64,000 bases of DNA from Pseudomonas sp. R28(2017) (GCF_002112505.1 NZ_NEHW01000006.1:186001-250000); one strand, 5' to 3'. Positions 34,008-43,483 are shown, counted from the stretch's first letter. Made by a program: numbers and translations. Notes: generated from the letters alone by a model not told the origin.

Positions 34008-35837
34008 ATGAACCAGGAACTGCTCTGGGTCCTCGGCCTGCTGGCTGTCGTCGTCACCCTCTTCGTCATCAACCGCCCGCGCATGGACGTGGTCGCCTTG
34101 CTGGTGATCCTCGCCCTGCCGCTGTCGGGCATCCTCTCCGTTGAACAGGCCCTGGCGGGCTTCAGCGACCCCAACGTGGTGCTGATCGCCGCCTTGTTCG
34201 TGATCGGCGAAGGGCTGGTGCGCACCGGCATCGCCTACCGCATCGGTGAATGGATGAGCGAACGGGCCGGTAACAGCGAGGCTCGCCTGCTGGTGCTGCT
34301 GATGGTTTCGGTGGCCGGGCTGGGCTCGGTGATGAGCTCGACCGGGGTGGTGGCGATCTTCATCCCGGTGGTGCTGAGCATTGCCGCGCGGCTTAAGCTG
34401 TCACCCAGCCGGCTGATGATGCCGCTGAGCTTCGCCGGCCTGATCAGCGGCATGCTCAGCCTGGTGGCCACGCCACCCAACGTGGTGGTGCACAGCGAGC
34501 TGGTACGCCATGGCGGCCCCGGCTTCAGCTTCTTCAGTTTCACCCCGTTCGGCCTGGTGGTGCTGGTGCTGGGCATCGGTTACATGCTGCTGACCCGCCA
34601 CTGGCTCAATGGCGAAGTGCGCAAGGACGGCCGTGTGGAAAGCCGCCGCACGCTGCTCGACCTGGTGCTCGACTACAAGCTCAACGGCCGCGAACGGCGC
34701 CTGCGCATCCGCCCGCACTCGCCACTGGTCGGCCACACCCTGGGCGAACTGGAGCTGCGCACCAGGCACGGCGCCAACGTGATCGGCATCGAACGCCAGC
34801 ACAAGTTCACCACCCGGGTCATCGTTGCCGACTCGAGCACCGTGCTGCAACAGGGTGATGTGCTGCTGCTCGACCTGTTCGCCAACCGCGACGACCTGCG
34901 CACCCTGTGCCAGACCATGCAGCTGGAACCGCTGCACTTCAAGGCGGCCTACTTCATCGACCAGTCCCAGGAGCTGGGCATGGCCGAAGTGTCGCTGCCA
35001 CCAGGCTCGCAACTGATCGGCAAGAGCATTCTGGAACTGGCCTTCCGCACCCGCTACGACCTCAACGTGGTCGGCCTGCGTCGCGAGCAGGCGGCCATCG
35101 AAGAACAACTGGTGGAAGAGAAACTGCGCCTGGGCGACACGCTGCTGGTGGTCGGCCCGTGGAAGGCCGTGCGCCAGTTGCAGAGCCAGCCAAAGGACTT
35201 CCTGGTGTTGAGCCTGCCGGCCGAAATCGACCAGGTTGCGCCGGCCCGAACCCGTGCACCCTATGCGTTGGTCAGCCTGGCGGTGATGGTCGGGCTGATG
35301 GTCAGCGGCGCCGTGCCCAATGTCATCGCCGCGCTGATCGGCTGCCTGCTGATGGGCGCCGGGCGCTGCATCGACATGAACAGCGCCTACCGGGCCATAC
35401 ACTGGCAGAGCCTGGTGCTGATCGTCGGCATGCTGCCGTTCGCCCAGGCGCTGCAGAAAACCGGCGGCATCGACCTGGCCGTGGGCGGGCTGGTCAGCCT
35501 GCTGGGCGGCGCCGGGCCGCTGGCCATGCTGGCCTGCCTGTTCATGGTCACGGCTGTCATCGGCCTGTTCATTTCCAACACCGCCACTGCCGTACTGATG
35601 GCGCCCGTGGCGATCAGCACGGCAACGCAGCTGGGCATGTCGCCCTACCCGTTCGCCATGACCGTGGCCCTGGCGGCATCGGCGGCGTTCATGACGCCGG
35701 TGTCATCCCCCGTCAACACCCTGGTGCTCGGCCCGGGGCAGTACCGCTTTGGCGACTTCGTCAAGATCGGCGTGCCCTTTACCGTGCTGGTGATGCTGGT
35801 GACCGTGCTGATGGTGCCCTGGTTCTACGGTCTGTAA
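34008..35837 (+). CDS. SLC13/DASS-type permease with two RCK_C (TrkA-C) domains
   Basis: 609 residues. The N-terminal half has five to six membrane helices with [17 protein letters not shown] and [20 protein letters not shown] motif ([22 protein letters not shown]), then a soluble insert with two RCK_C domains (about 230-310 and 320-400), and further helices with [18 protein letters not shown] and [16 protein letters not shown]. This is the SLC13/CitM-like layout used for sulfate, dicarboxylate or other anions. ATG 34008 preferred; AAGGA lies 13 nt upstream. Single gene; substrate not evident. Confidence 0.85.
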   Translation: MNQELLWVLGLLAVVVTLFVINRPRMDVVALLVILALPLSGILSVEQALAGFSDPNVVLIAALFVIGEGLVRTGIAYRIGEWMSERAGNSEARLLVLLMVSVAGLGSVMSSTGVVAIFIPVVLSIAARLKLSPSRLMMPLSFAGLISGMLSLVATPPNVVVHSELVRHGGPGFSFFSFTPFGLVVLVLGIGYMLLTRHWLNGEVRKDGRVESRRTLLDLVLDYKLNGRERRLRIRPHSPLVGHTLGELELRTRHGANVIGIERQHKFTTRVIVADSSTVLQQGDVLLLDLFANRDDLRTLCQTMQLEPLHFKAAYFIDQSQELGMAEVSLPPGSQLIGKSILELAFRTRYDLNVVGLRREQAAIEEQLVEEKLRLGDTLLVVGPWKAVRQLQSQPKDFLVLSLPAEIDQVAPARTRAPYALVSLAVMVGLMVSGAVPNVIAALIGCLLMGAGRCIDMNSAYRAIHWQSLVLIVGMLPFAQALQKTGGIDLAVGGLVSLLGGAGPLAMLACLFMVTAVIGLFISNTATAVLMAPVAISTATQLGMSPYPFAMTVALAASAAFMTPVSSPVNTLVLGPGQYRFGDFVKIGVPFTVLVMLVTVLMVPWFYGL

Positions 35838-35990
35838 GCGATCTGGCAAAGAATAGAGGCTATTTGCCATTAACTTGCACGAATACGGCAGATTGACATC
35901 AAGCACCCGGTGCCAACACACTGACGCGTCAATGCCCCAGGTGCTTATTGTCGTTGTCCTGGATTTCGTTTCCGCTTGTCGGTCGAGCCT

Positions 35991-37400
35991 ATGGTTTTTC
36001 CAGCACACTCGCGCTTGTTGCCCTATATCGCCCTGTTCGGCCTGACTTTTGCCCTGACCCTCGGCGGGATCCTGGCCCGGCCGATCGAATCACTGTCGCT
36101 GTTCTGGCCGGTGAATGCGGTGTTGGCCGGTGTGCTGTTGCGTTACCCACGCCAAGCCAGCTTCAAAGGCTTTACCCTGGTGTGGCTGGCGATGGTCGCA
36201 GCCGACCTGGCCTGCGGCAGTGCCTGGGCGCCAGCCCTGTGGTTCAACCTGTGCAACCTCGGCGTGGTGGTGACGGTGTGGTGGTTGCTGTCGCGCCTGC
36301 CTCGCCTGCACCGGCGCATGCGCACTCCGCATGGCGTGCTGAGCGTGTTTGGCGCCTGCGCGGCGGGTGCCGTGGTGGCCGCCAGCATGGCCTGTGCGAT
36401 GGCCGCTCCGTGGTTCGAAAAGTCGCTGCAGGCCACCTGGCTGGCCTGGTTCAGCGAACAGTTCTCGACCAGCGTGCTGGTGCTGCCGATCCTGCTCACC
36501 GCCCCTTCGGCCCGCGCCTTGGTGCGCAGCGGCGCCCAGGCCATCCGCCTGGCGCCCTTGCTGGTGCTGCTGGCCTCGCTGGCGTTCAGCATCGCCTTCG
36601 GCGGGCCAGGCGCCATTGCCTTTCCGATTGCCGCGTTGCTGTGGTGTGCCTGGACGTACTCACCGTTCCTGGTGTCGTTGCTGACCCTCACCGCCGGCAG
36701 CACGCTGATCGTGGCGGTGGCACAGAACCTCATGCACTTCAGCGTGCCGCAGAGCGAGCCCGGGGTCACCACACTGATGTCGGCACGCCTGGGCATTGCC
36801 ATGCTGGTCCTCGGGCCGCTGGTGGTGGCCTGCGTCAGCCAGGCCAACCGCAGCCTGCTGGCGCGCCTGGCGCGCCAGGCCACCATCGACCACCTCACCG
36901 GCCTGCTCAGCCGCAGTGCCTTCAGCCGCCGTGCCAACGCCCTGCTCGACAGCCGTCAGCAGCATGCCCAAGGGCTGCCACTGACCCTGATGATGCTCGA
37001 CATCGATCATTTCAAGTCGATCAACGACCGCCATGGCCATGCCGTCGGTGACCAGGTGCTGCGCCAGTTCGCCCGTACCCTGCAAGACCAGTTGCACGAC
37101 GAAGAACTGCTGGCTCGCCTGGGCGGCGAGGAGTTTGTGGTGGTGCTCCCCGGGCTGGCGCCGGAGCGGGCCAAGTTCACCGCCGAGCGCCTGCGCCGCG
37201 CCGTGCAGGACCTGCACCTGGCCCAAGGCGATGCACGCCTGCAGATCACCGTGAGCATTGGCCTGGCCGGCTGCGCTGCGGACGAAGCCGCCCCCAGCCT
37301 GGACGAACTGCTGGCACGCGCCGATCAGGCGCTGTACCGGGCCAAGGCCCATGGCCGCAACCGCGTCGAGCAGGCCGAGCCACAGCGCCAGGTGATCTGA
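35991..37400 (+). CDS. MASE1-GGDEF diguanylate cyclase
   Basis: 469 residues. N-terminal ~285 residues hold about eight membrane helices with the MASE1 pattern (RPIESLSLFWPVNAVLAGVLLR). The GGDEF domain starts at DHLTGLLSR (~300); active site GGEEF at 378-382, so cyclase activity is expected. The inhibitory I-site RxxD, five residues before GGEEF, is HDEE here and therefore absent. Makes c-di-GMP at the membrane. ATG 35991 chosen over an in-frame TTG at 35976. It meets the convergent transporter gene 2 bp after its stop. Confidence 0.9.
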   Translation: MVFPAHSRLLPYIALFGLTFALTLGGILARPIESLSLFWPVNAVLAGVLLRYPRQASFKGFTLVWLAMVAADLACGSAWAPALWFNLCNLGVVVTVWWLLSRLPRLHRRMRTPHGVLSVFGACAAGAVVAASMACAMAAPWFEKSLQATWLAWFSEQFSTSVLVLPILLTAPSARALVRSGAQAIRLAPLLVLLASLAFSIAFGGPGAIAFPIAALLWCAWTYSPFLVSLLTLTAGSTLIVAVAQNLMHFSVPQSEPGVTTLMSARLGIAMLVLGPLVVACVSQANRSLLARLARQATIDHLTGLLSRSAFSRRANALLDSRQQHAQGLPLTLMMLDIDHFKSINDRHGHAVGDQVLRQFARTLQDQLHDEELLARLGGEEFVVVLPGLAPERAKFTAERLRRAVQDLHLAQGDARLQITVSIGLAGCAADEAAPSLDELLARADQALYRAKAHGRNRVEQAEPQRQVI

Positions 37401-37402
37401 CT

Positions 37403-38164
37403 TCAGCCCATCAGCAGGTCCCAGGACAGCTTGGCGATCAGCACGCACAGCAGGATCAGGAACAGCCCGCGCACGAACCCGGCGCCCTTGCGCACCGCCA
37501 GCCAGGTCCCGGTCAAGGCACCGAGGATGTTGCACGCGGCCATCGGCAGGGCGATGGCGTACAGCACATTGCCCGATGGCACGAAGAACACCAGGGCCGC
37601 CAGGTTGGTGGCAATGTTGACCACCTTCGCCGACGCCGAGGCATGCAGGAAGTCGAGGGCAAAGAAGCGGATGAACAGGAAGATCAGGAAGCTGCCAGTG
37701 CCCGGGCCGAACAAGCCGTCATAGAAACCGATCGCCCCGCCGATCAACACCGCCAGGCACTGCTCCCGGCGGCCGATCCGGGCTGGCTTGTGCAAGGTGC
37801 CGAAGTCTTTCTTGCAGAAGGTGTAGATCGCCATCAGCACGATCAACACCAGCACCGCCGGGCGCATCACGCTGGGTGGCACCAGCGACACCGTGGCCGC
37901 CCCCGCGAACGACATGACAAAGGCGCTGACCGCCGCCGGTACGATCAGGCCCCAGTCCAGGGTCACCTTGCGAATGAACGAGCGAGCGGCAAAGGCCGTG
38001 CCGCACACCGAAGCCAACTTGTTGCTGCCCAGCAGCGCCGCCGGTTGCGCGGTGGGCAGCACGTTGAACAGCGCCGGGATCTGAATCAGCCCGCCGCCGC
38101 CGACGGCGGCATCGATCAGGCCGGCAGCGAAAGCGAACACGGAAAGTACGGCGATATCCATCAT
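37403..38164 (-). CDS. TSUP (TauE/SafE) family transporter
   Basis: About 253 residues, seven to eight hydrophobic segments, with the two repeated TSUP motifs AGLIDAAVGGGGLIQIPAL (N-half) and GFYDGLFGPGTGSFLIFLF (C-half). The family exports sulfite or sulfonates or other organosulfur and carboxylate anions. Start is at one of two adjacent ATGs (38164 or 38161) with no clear ribosome-binding site. A LysR-type gene diverges 100 bp away and may regulate it. Confidence 0.88.
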   Translation of the reverse strand: MMDIAVLSVFAFAAGLIDAAVGGGGLIQIPALFNVLPTAQPAALLGSNKLASVCGTAFAARSFIRKVTLDWGLIVPAAVSAFVMSFAGAATVSLVPPSVMRPAVLVLIVLMAIYTFCKKDFGTLHKPARIGRREQCLAVLIGGAIGFYDGLFGPGTGSFLIFLFIRFFALDFLHASASAKVVNIATNLAALVFFVPSGNVLYAIALPMAACNILGALTGTWLAVRKGAGFVRGLFLILLCVLIAKLSWDLLMG

Positions 38165-38263
38165 GGAGCGGGTCCAGGCAGTGAAGACAGACTGCAAGGC
38201 TAATCAAAGTGGCGTGCGTGTGTTGAAATGCCATATTGCGAAAACTGCAACGAGGAACCCACC

Positions 38264-39184
38264 ATGGCATTGGACATGCTGCGCGAAATCCAGGCCTTCG
38301 TCAGTGTTGCGCACAAGCGCAGCTTCGTCGCCGCCGCACGCGCCCTGGGCCGTTCGCCCAGCGCGGTGACGCGCGCGGTGCAAACCCTGGAAGACAACAG
38401 CGGGTGCAAGCTGCTCAACCGCAACGCCAACACCGTGACCCTCACCGAAGCCGGTGAGCGCCTGCTGCCCCACGCCGAACGCTTGCTGGATGTGCAACGC
38501 GACGCCGCCGATGAGCTGGCCGCGCTTACCGGCAGCGCGCAAGGCTGGGTGCGCTTTGCCGCGCCGCAACTGCTCGGCGAACACGTATTGCCTGGCGTGC
38601 TGGCCCGCTTCAGCCAGCGCCACCCGCACGTGACCCTCGACGTGCAGTACAGCGACACGGCCCTCGACCCACTGCACGGCAAGTTCGATTTCGTGGTCCG
38701 CGGCGCCTTTCCCCAGTCGAGCGAACTGATTGGTTATCCACTGTGGCGCTACCACCGCCACCTGTATGCCAGCCCGGCCTATGTCGCCCGCGCCGGCATG
38801 CCCGAGCGGCCCGAGCAGCTGGACCAGCACGCGCTGATCCTGCACACCGCTCCGCGCATCCTCAAAGCCTGGCACTTCTGCCGCGACGGCCAGATCACCA
38901 GCCTGCGCCCGCACCCGCGCCTGCGCCTGGGCTCTGGCGACGCGGTGTACCACAGCACCCTGGCCGGTGCCGGTATCGCGCGCCTGGCGGACTGGGTGGC
39001 GCAAGCCCAGGTGAAGGCTGGACGCCTGGTACGGGTGTGCGCCGATTACCGGCTGACCTCAAGCACCGGCCAGGACCCGCAGATGCATGCGGTGTACCCC
39101 TCCGGCGAGCTACCCGCCCGGGTGCGCGAGTTGCTGCTGGCCTTGCGCCAGGCGGGCGAAGCCGCCTTTGAACGGGTCGACTAA
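38264..39184 (+). CDS. LysR-type transcriptional regulator
   Basis: 306 residues. Helix-turn-helix at ~1-60 (DMLREIQAFVSVAHKRSFVAAARALGRSPSAVTRAVQTLE), effector domain after ~88 of the CrgA/AaeR-like type (FDFVVRGAF, AGAGIARLADWVA). ATG 38264 with CGAGGAAC 8 nt upstream. Divergent from the TSUP gene, the usual arrangement for a regulator and its target. Confidence 0.9.
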   Translation: MALDMLREIQAFVSVAHKRSFVAAARALGRSPSAVTRAVQTLEDNSGCKLLNRNANTVTLTEAGERLLPHAERLLDVQRDAADELAALTGSAQGWVRFAAPQLLGEHVLPGVLARFSQRHPHVTLDVQYSDTALDPLHGKFDFVVRGAFPQSSELIGYPLWRYHRHLYASPAYVARAGMPERPEQLDQHALILHTAPRILKAWHFCRDGQITSLRPHPRLRLGSGDAVYHSTLAGAGIARLADWVAQAQVKAGRLVRVCADYRLTSSTGQDPQMHAVYPSGELPARVRELLLALRQAGEAAFERVD

Positions 39185-39243
39185 ACGCTGTTCAAATTCT
39201 GCTCAATTTAACAGAGACCGCAAGTTGCCTGGCTTACAGAACT

Positions 39244-39252
39244 TTATCCACA
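39244..39252 (+). other. Single consensus DnaA box
   Basis: TTATCCACA, exact consensus, in the 116-bp gap after the LysR gene, followed by a CCCACG-T6-GTGG sequence. Only one box; no origin features around it. Confidence 0.35.
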
Positions 39253-39300
39253 GACCTACCCACGTTTTTTGTGGACAGATTTCCCCGAGCAATGAAGGAC

Positions 39301-39495
39301 TTATCGCACGCTCAGCAGCGCGACATTCGCCGCCTTGACCAGCTCGATCCATTCCTGCGCACTGATCACCCCGGACTGTTCCAGGGTCTCGGCACAGCGC
39401 AGCGCCTGATCGTATTGGTCCTCTTCGAGGATGCCTTCGCTGAGATAACGGCTACGCCACTCCAGCATGGCTGAAGTGCCCTTCTTGCATTCCAT
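39301..39495 (-). CDS. Small conserved hypothetical protein
   Basis: 64 residues starting MECKKGTSAMLEWRSRYLSEGILEEDQYDQALRC; helical, soluble, with two Cys. ATG 39495 is chosen because upstream in-frame Met residues lack a ribosome-binding site (GGAG lies 12 nt before 39495). No family recognised. Unlinked to neighbours. Confidence 0.55.
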   Translation of the reverse strand: MECKKGTSAMLEWRSRYLSEGILEEDQYDQALRCAETLEQSGVISAQEWIELVKAANVALLSVR

Positions 39496-39699
39496 CTGTG
39501 TACTGACTCCCAAGGCAAAAGACAGGGTTCGCTGTATACGACCCATTATGACGCAGCGGGAGCCTACACGAGGCTTTTGCACTTGAGAACGACTTGCACC
39601 TACCACTAGTCCAGCGGTACAGCCGTGGAGAACTGCCAGGGGCCGGCAGCAATCTGGCCCATCTAGCGAGGTAGACGGGCCGGAGGGCGTGAGGTAAAT

Positions 39700-39795
39700 C
39701 AGTGCGGCGAATCAGCTTGGCGGAATGGTGCCGAGCAGGCCGATCAGAACGGTCAACAGCAGAAAGCTACCCAGAAACAGCGCGAGCTTGCCCAT
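39700..39795 (-). CDS. Candidate 31-residue membrane peptide
   Basis: Minus-strand frame MGKLALFLGSFLLLTVLIGLLGTIP followed by QADSPH. One transmembrane helix (residues 4-24) after a single Lys, typical of bacterial small membrane proteins. GAGG lies about 6 nt before ATG 39795. The length is below usual gene-calling limits. No other gene occupies this stretch. No family recognised. Confidence 0.5.
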
Positions 39796-40088
39796 CGGAA
39801 CCTCTTCAGTGTGATAGCAGGGACGAAGAGCATTGTCGGCGCCAGGCTGATACGGTTACAGATTCAGGTTCGAGGAAAAAAAGCGGATCAGATGCAACCT
39901 GGCACTCGATTATGCGCGGATTCGACAGCGCCGAGGTGTGCGCAGGCATCCTCGGGGCGGCGTAGACGGAAAACGCACACGACAGACAGATCGCGCAGCC
40001 ATTTCCGCCGCGCTGCAACTTGTAACATTCAGTTTCATCTTGCCCACCGACAGTAGCCAGCCCAACGCATCCGATCGAGGCTACTTCC
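39796..40088. other. Gap before the phosphatase autotransporter gene
   Basis: About 290 bp in which no convincing gene, tRNA or terminator was seen; 39496-39699 on the other side of the small peptide likewise. It should hold the promoter of the autotransporter gene. Base composition is a little lower in GC than the flanks. Confidence 0.5.
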
Positions 40089-42002
40089 GTGTTGCAACGT
40101 CTGTTCTGCTCTGTGTCCCTGCTTGCCCTGGCCATTTCCGCTGCCCATGCCGCCGACGCGCTCGACACGCCGCGCCTGGCCGGCATGGACAACTTCCGCG
40201 ACATCGCCGGCACCACCAGTGCCTATGCCACCCGCCACGATGGCGTGATGCGCGCCGGGGTGTTCTACCGTGCCAACGCCCTGACACCGACCGCGTCCGA
40301 CCTCGCCATCCTCAACGGCCTGGGCATCAGCGATGTCTACGACCTGCGCACCCCCAGCGAAATCGCCAGCACGCCCGACACGCTGCCGGCCGGCGCCCGC
40401 TACACCAACATCGACATCATCGGCAGCACCACCTCGGGCTCGAACATCACCAGCATCTCGTTCACCAGCGCCGCCCAGGCGCGGGCGATGATGCAGGAAA
40501 CCAACCGCGCCTTCGTCAGCGACGCCGGCATGCGCGGGCAGTTCAGCATGCTGTTCAACGACCTGGCCAACGCCGACGGTGCGGCGCTGTTCCACTGCAC
40601 CGCCGGCAAGGACCGCACCGGCTGGACCGCCGCCGTGCTGCTGAGCATCGCCGGGGTCGATCAGGCGACCATCATGAGCAACTACCTGGCCACCAACGAC
40701 TACACCGCCGCGCGGGTGGCAGCGACGCTGGCCGCCATGCCGGCGAGCATGGCCGAGATCTATGCGCCGCTGCTCGGTGTCGAAGCCAGCTATCTGCAGG
40801 CCGGCCTGGATGAGGTCACCGCCGAATACGGGACCATGGACAATTACCTCAAGGCAGGCCTGGGGCTGTCGCAAGAAACCCTCTACGTGTTGCGCGGCAA
40901 GATGGTGCGCTACGGCACGCTGCCAGGTGAGGCCGGCCTGCTGGGCAACGCTGCTGCCGGTGCGCGGCTGCTGAACCAGCTGCAGGACACCGCGCTGTCG
41001 GGCAGCTATACCGCGTACAACTACTACCTGCAAGCGGCCATCGACGCCGGCACGCTGGGCGGCGTCGAGTCGGTCGTCGGTGGCCAGGTGCATGCCGACG
41101 CCACCAGCTACCTGCTGCGCCAGGGTGCGATGATCGACCGTGCGGCCGCCCCCTTTGCCGATGGCAGCGACCTCAAGGTCGGCCAGTCGCGCCTGTGGAG
41201 CACCGCGCTGGCCGGCTACCTGGGCACCGACGGTTCTTCCCACGCCGCCAGCAGCAACGAGCACAGCCAGGGCCTGATGGTCGGCCTGACCCAGCGCTTC
41301 TCCGAGCAGCTCAGCGCCCATGCTGGTTTCGGCTACAGCAGCGGCAATGTCGGCGGCGCCGGTGGCGAGGCGGACACCGACCTGACCTTCCTCAGCCTGG
41401 GTGCACGCTTCGCGCCGAATGGCCTGGAACAAGGCCTGTTTATCGACGCCGACGCCAGCGCCGGCTGGCTCGATTACTCGAGCAAGCGTGAACTTGGCGG
41501 CGGCCTGGGCACGGCCAAGGGCGACAGCCACGGCACGCTGGCCGGAGGCAGCCTGGCGCTGGGTTATCGCCTGCCCACCGGGGCCATGGTGCTGGAGCCT
41601 AGCCTGGGGCTGCGGGTCAGCCGCGTGGACGTGAACGGCTTCACCGAAAAGGGCAGCGAACTGGCCCTGCAGGTGGATGACCTGCAAGAAACCCGACGCG
41701 CCGCCGTGGCCAACCTCAAGGCCTCATTCGCGCCGGTCGCCATGGGCAGCTGGCAGCTGGTGCCGGGGGTCGAGGTGGGTTACGAGCATGCCCTGGGCGA
41801 TCACCAGGTCGACAGCGAAGGTCACTTGCTGGGGCTGGATATCGAGCAGCGCGCGGCCTTCGACAACCGCGACCAGTTCATTGGCGGCGTCAACCTGATG
41901 GCCAACCTCGGGGCGCTGAGTGTCGGGGCCGAGGTGGCCGCCATGGGCGGCGGGGACAGCCACGGGGTCAGCGGCAGCCTCAAGGCCAGCTATGCCTTCT
42001 GA
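40089..42002 (+). CDS. Autotransporter with tyrosine-phosphatase passenger
   Basis: 637 residues. Signal peptide MLQRLFCSVSLLALAISAAHA; passenger with NFRDIAGTTSAY and YDLRTPSEI typical of the Y_phosphatase3 family; active site HCTAGKDRTGWT gives nucleophile Cys170 and Arg176 (C-x5-R). From about residue 345 the chain becomes an autotransporter beta-barrel (repeated G-x-L-x-L-G-Y-R, VGYEHAL, ...) and ends in SLKASYAF with terminal Phe, as recognised by the Bam machinery. So an enzyme of the protein/phosphoinositide phosphatase class is probably displayed on the cell surface. GTG start at 40089 (TTG at 40092 possible). Monocistronic. Confidence 0.88.
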   Translation: MLQRLFCSVSLLALAISAAHAADALDTPRLAGMDNFRDIAGTTSAYATRHDGVMRAGVFYRANALTPTASDLAILNGLGISDVYDLRTPSEIASTPDTLPAGARYTNIDIIGSTTSGSNITSISFTSAAQARAMMQETNRAFVSDAGMRGQFSMLFNDLANADGAALFHCTAGKDRTGWTAAVLLSIAGVDQATIMSNYLATNDYTAARVAATLAAMPASMAEIYAPLLGVEASYLQAGLDEVTAEYGTMDNYLKAGLGLSQETLYVLRGKMVRYGTLPGEAGLLGNAAAGARLLNQLQDTALSGSYTAYNYYLQAAIDAGTLGGVESVVGGQVHADATSYLLRQGAMIDRAAAPFADGSDLKVGQSRLWSTALAGYLGTDGSSHAASSNEHSQGLMVGLTQRFSEQLSAHAGFGYSSGNVGGAGGEADTDLTFLSLGARFAPNGLEQGLFIDADASAGWLDYSSKRELGGGLGTAKGDSHGTLAGGSLALGYRLPTGAMVLEPSLGLRVSRVDVNGFTEKGSELALQVDDLQETRRAAVANLKASFAPVAMGSWQLVPGVEVGYEHALGDHQVDSEGHLLGLDIEQRAAFDNRDQFIGGVNLMANLGALSVGAEVAAMGGGDSHGVSGSLKASYAF

Positions 42003-42010
42003 TGCCAGAA

Positions 42011-42031
42011 TGGGGCTGCTTCGCAGCCCCA
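42011..42031. terminator. Hairpin between convergent genes
   Basis: TGGGGCTGC, loop TTC, GCAGCCCCA, exactly between the autotransporter stop and the AraC stop. No T-run on either strand; a weak bidirectional end at best. Confidence 0.5.
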
Positions 42032-42032
42032 G

Positions 42033-43013
42033 CTAGCGACGCCGAATCAAAGCCGGGCTGACACCAAAAGCCTGCTGGAAGTACTGGGCAAACCGCCCGG
42101 CATTGCTGAAGCCATGGCGCAAGGCAACCTCCGCCACCGACCCGCCCTCCCCGCGCGCCAGCACTTCACGCGCCTGCTCCAGCCGCACCTGGCGCTGATA
42201 GCCGATGATCGACGTCCCGGCAAAACGCCGAAAGCCATCCTGCAACGCCCGCAGGCTGACATTGGCCACCCCCGCCAGCTCGCTGCCACTGACCTGCCTG
42301 GCGGGATGCTCACGCAGATACGCCATGGCCAGTTTCACATGCCGTGGCGCAATCGCCGGCACCGGGCTGCGCAACGCCTCGCTGTAGTTGTGCGGCCAGG
42401 TTTCGAGCAGCGCGTCGACCAGCATCTCTTGCAAGCGCACAGGCATCAGCAGGCCGGTGTTGATCAGCTGGTCGAACTCGCTACCGGTTGCCAGCTCGAG
42501 CAATGCCCGGATGCCCTGGAACGCCGGGTTACCCAGGTCGACCTGCGGCGCAAAGCGGATCGGCGCTGGCAACGGCTGCTCCAGCAAGGTCGAAAGGCGC
42601 TCGGTGAACGCCCCGCGGCGGATCGACATGCCGCACTGGGCGTGGCCCTCGGTGATGCGCACCGAGCGGATGTCGAGCTTGTCCACCGCCAGGCCGACCT
42701 GGGCACCGCCGATCGACTCGCCGCGGTGGTCGAAGACGATCTTGCCCGCCGTGGGCAGCACAAAGGTGATTTCGTCCTGCGGCGCCGGCAGGACGAGGGT
42801 GAAGTCGCCCTGGTACTGCATGCGCCGCACGCTCATGCCGTCGAAGCGGCCGTAGACACCCGCGATGGCGATGCCCTCGCCCAGCGGCGGCAGGTCGGCA
42901 TACAGGTTGCCGTACAGCTGGGTGAACAAGGCCGCGAACTCATCGCTGCGCATGTCGCTGGAACGCAGCATGAACGGCTTGCGGGTCGTGCCGGAGTACA
43001 CCGTGTCGCACAC
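42033..43013 (-). CDS. AraC family transcriptional regulator
   Basis: 326 residues. N-terminal AraC_binding_2-type sensor domain (~40-200) and C-terminal double helix-turn-helix (HVKLAMAYLREHPARQVSGSELAGVANVSLRALQDGFRRFAGTS ... VAEVALRHGFSNAGRFAQYFQQAFGVSP). Similar in layout to regulators of aromatic or carboxylate catabolism. GTG start at 43013 assumed; ATG codons at positions 15 and 21 of the frame are alternatives. It is convergent with the autotransporter gene; target not evident. Confidence 0.85.
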   Translation of the reverse strand: MCDTVYSGTTRKPFMLRSSDMRSDEFAALFTQLYGNLYADLPPLGEGIAIAGVYGRFDGMSVRRMQYQGDFTLVLPAPQDEITFVLPTAGKIVFDHRGESIGGAQVGLAVDKLDIRSVRITEGHAQCGMSIRRGAFTERLSTLLEQPLPAPIRFAPQVDLGNPAFQGIRALLELATGSEFDQLINTGLLMPVRLQEMLVDALLETWPHNYSEALRSPVPAIAPRHVKLAMAYLREHPARQVSGSELAGVANVSLRALQDGFRRFAGTSIIGYQRQVRLEQAREVLARGEGGSVAEVALRHGFSNAGRFAQYFQQAFGVSPALIRRR

Positions 43014-43077
43014 CTTGTGCCACGAAAGAGGACCGGCACGTTAGCAGCCGTGCATGACAGGCGCGTGACGCCCGGGC

Positions 43078-43434
43078 TCAGCCCAGCCAGCGCACCAGGG
43101 CGAATCCGGCGAAGGTCATCAGCAACGAACCCAGCACATGTGCCGAGACCGTGGCGGCAGCCCAGCCAAAACGGCCGTGCATGAGCATCGACAGGACTTC
43201 GGCGGAAAAGGTCGAGAAGGTGGTCAGCCCACCGCAGAAACCGGTTGTGATCAGCAGGCGCCAGGCCGGGTCGAGGTTGGGCCAGCGCATGAAGAAGGCC
43301 ATGGCGCCACCGATGACGAAACCGCCGATCAGGTTGACCAGCAAGGTGCCGAAGGGCATGCCCGGGAACAGCGCGTTGAAGCTCAGGCCAAACCACCAGC
43401 GCAGTACACAGCCGCTGCTGCCGCCGACGATCAC
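43078..43434 (-). CDS. crcB: Fluoride channel CrcB/Fluc
   Basis: About 118 residues, four helices. Hallmarks: GGSSGCVLRWW at the start, GTLLVNLIGGFVIGG (Asn of the pore) and TGFCGGLTTFSTFSAEV (the Phe box). CrcB exports fluoride as a dual-topology dimer. The start is a problem: no in-frame ATG or TTG exists before the conserved region; GTG 43434 would begin inside ICVIVGG, and ATT 43440 or 43446 would restore the normal length. A REP-like hairpin (43458-43483) lies directly upstream and may have displaced the original start. Confidence 0.8.
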   Translation of the reverse strand: MIVGGSSGCVLRWWFGLSFNALFPGMPFGTLLVNLIGGFVIGGAMAFFMRWPNLDPAWRLLITTGFCGGLTTFSTFSAEVLSMLMHGRFGWAAATVSAHVLGSLLMTFAGFALVRWLG

Positions 43435-43457
43435 GCAAATTGCAATCTGCGCCGTGT

Positions 43458-43483
43458 AGGAGCGCCCCGGCAAGGCCGCTCCT
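43458..43483. repeat. REP-like hairpin upstream of crcB
   Basis: AGGAGCG ... CGCTCCT arms around CCCCGGCAAGGC. Same flavour as the hairpin at 10375-10404. Sits between mmsA (stop 43505) and crcB. Confidence 0.6.

Noticed and set aside
39244..39252. DnaA box as a sign of a replication origin
   Set aside because: Single box, no cluster, no dnaA, dnaN or AT-rich unwinding element around; kept only as a site.
39702..39965. 87-residue plus-strand frame in the 39.5-40.1 kb gap
   Set aside because: Composition unlike the neighbours, no ribosome-binding site; the minus-strand 31-residue frame is better supported.
40035..41687. 550-codon open frame antisense to the autotransporter gene
   Set aside because: No ribosome-binding site or recognisable domain; the sense strand has signal peptide, active site and barrel.
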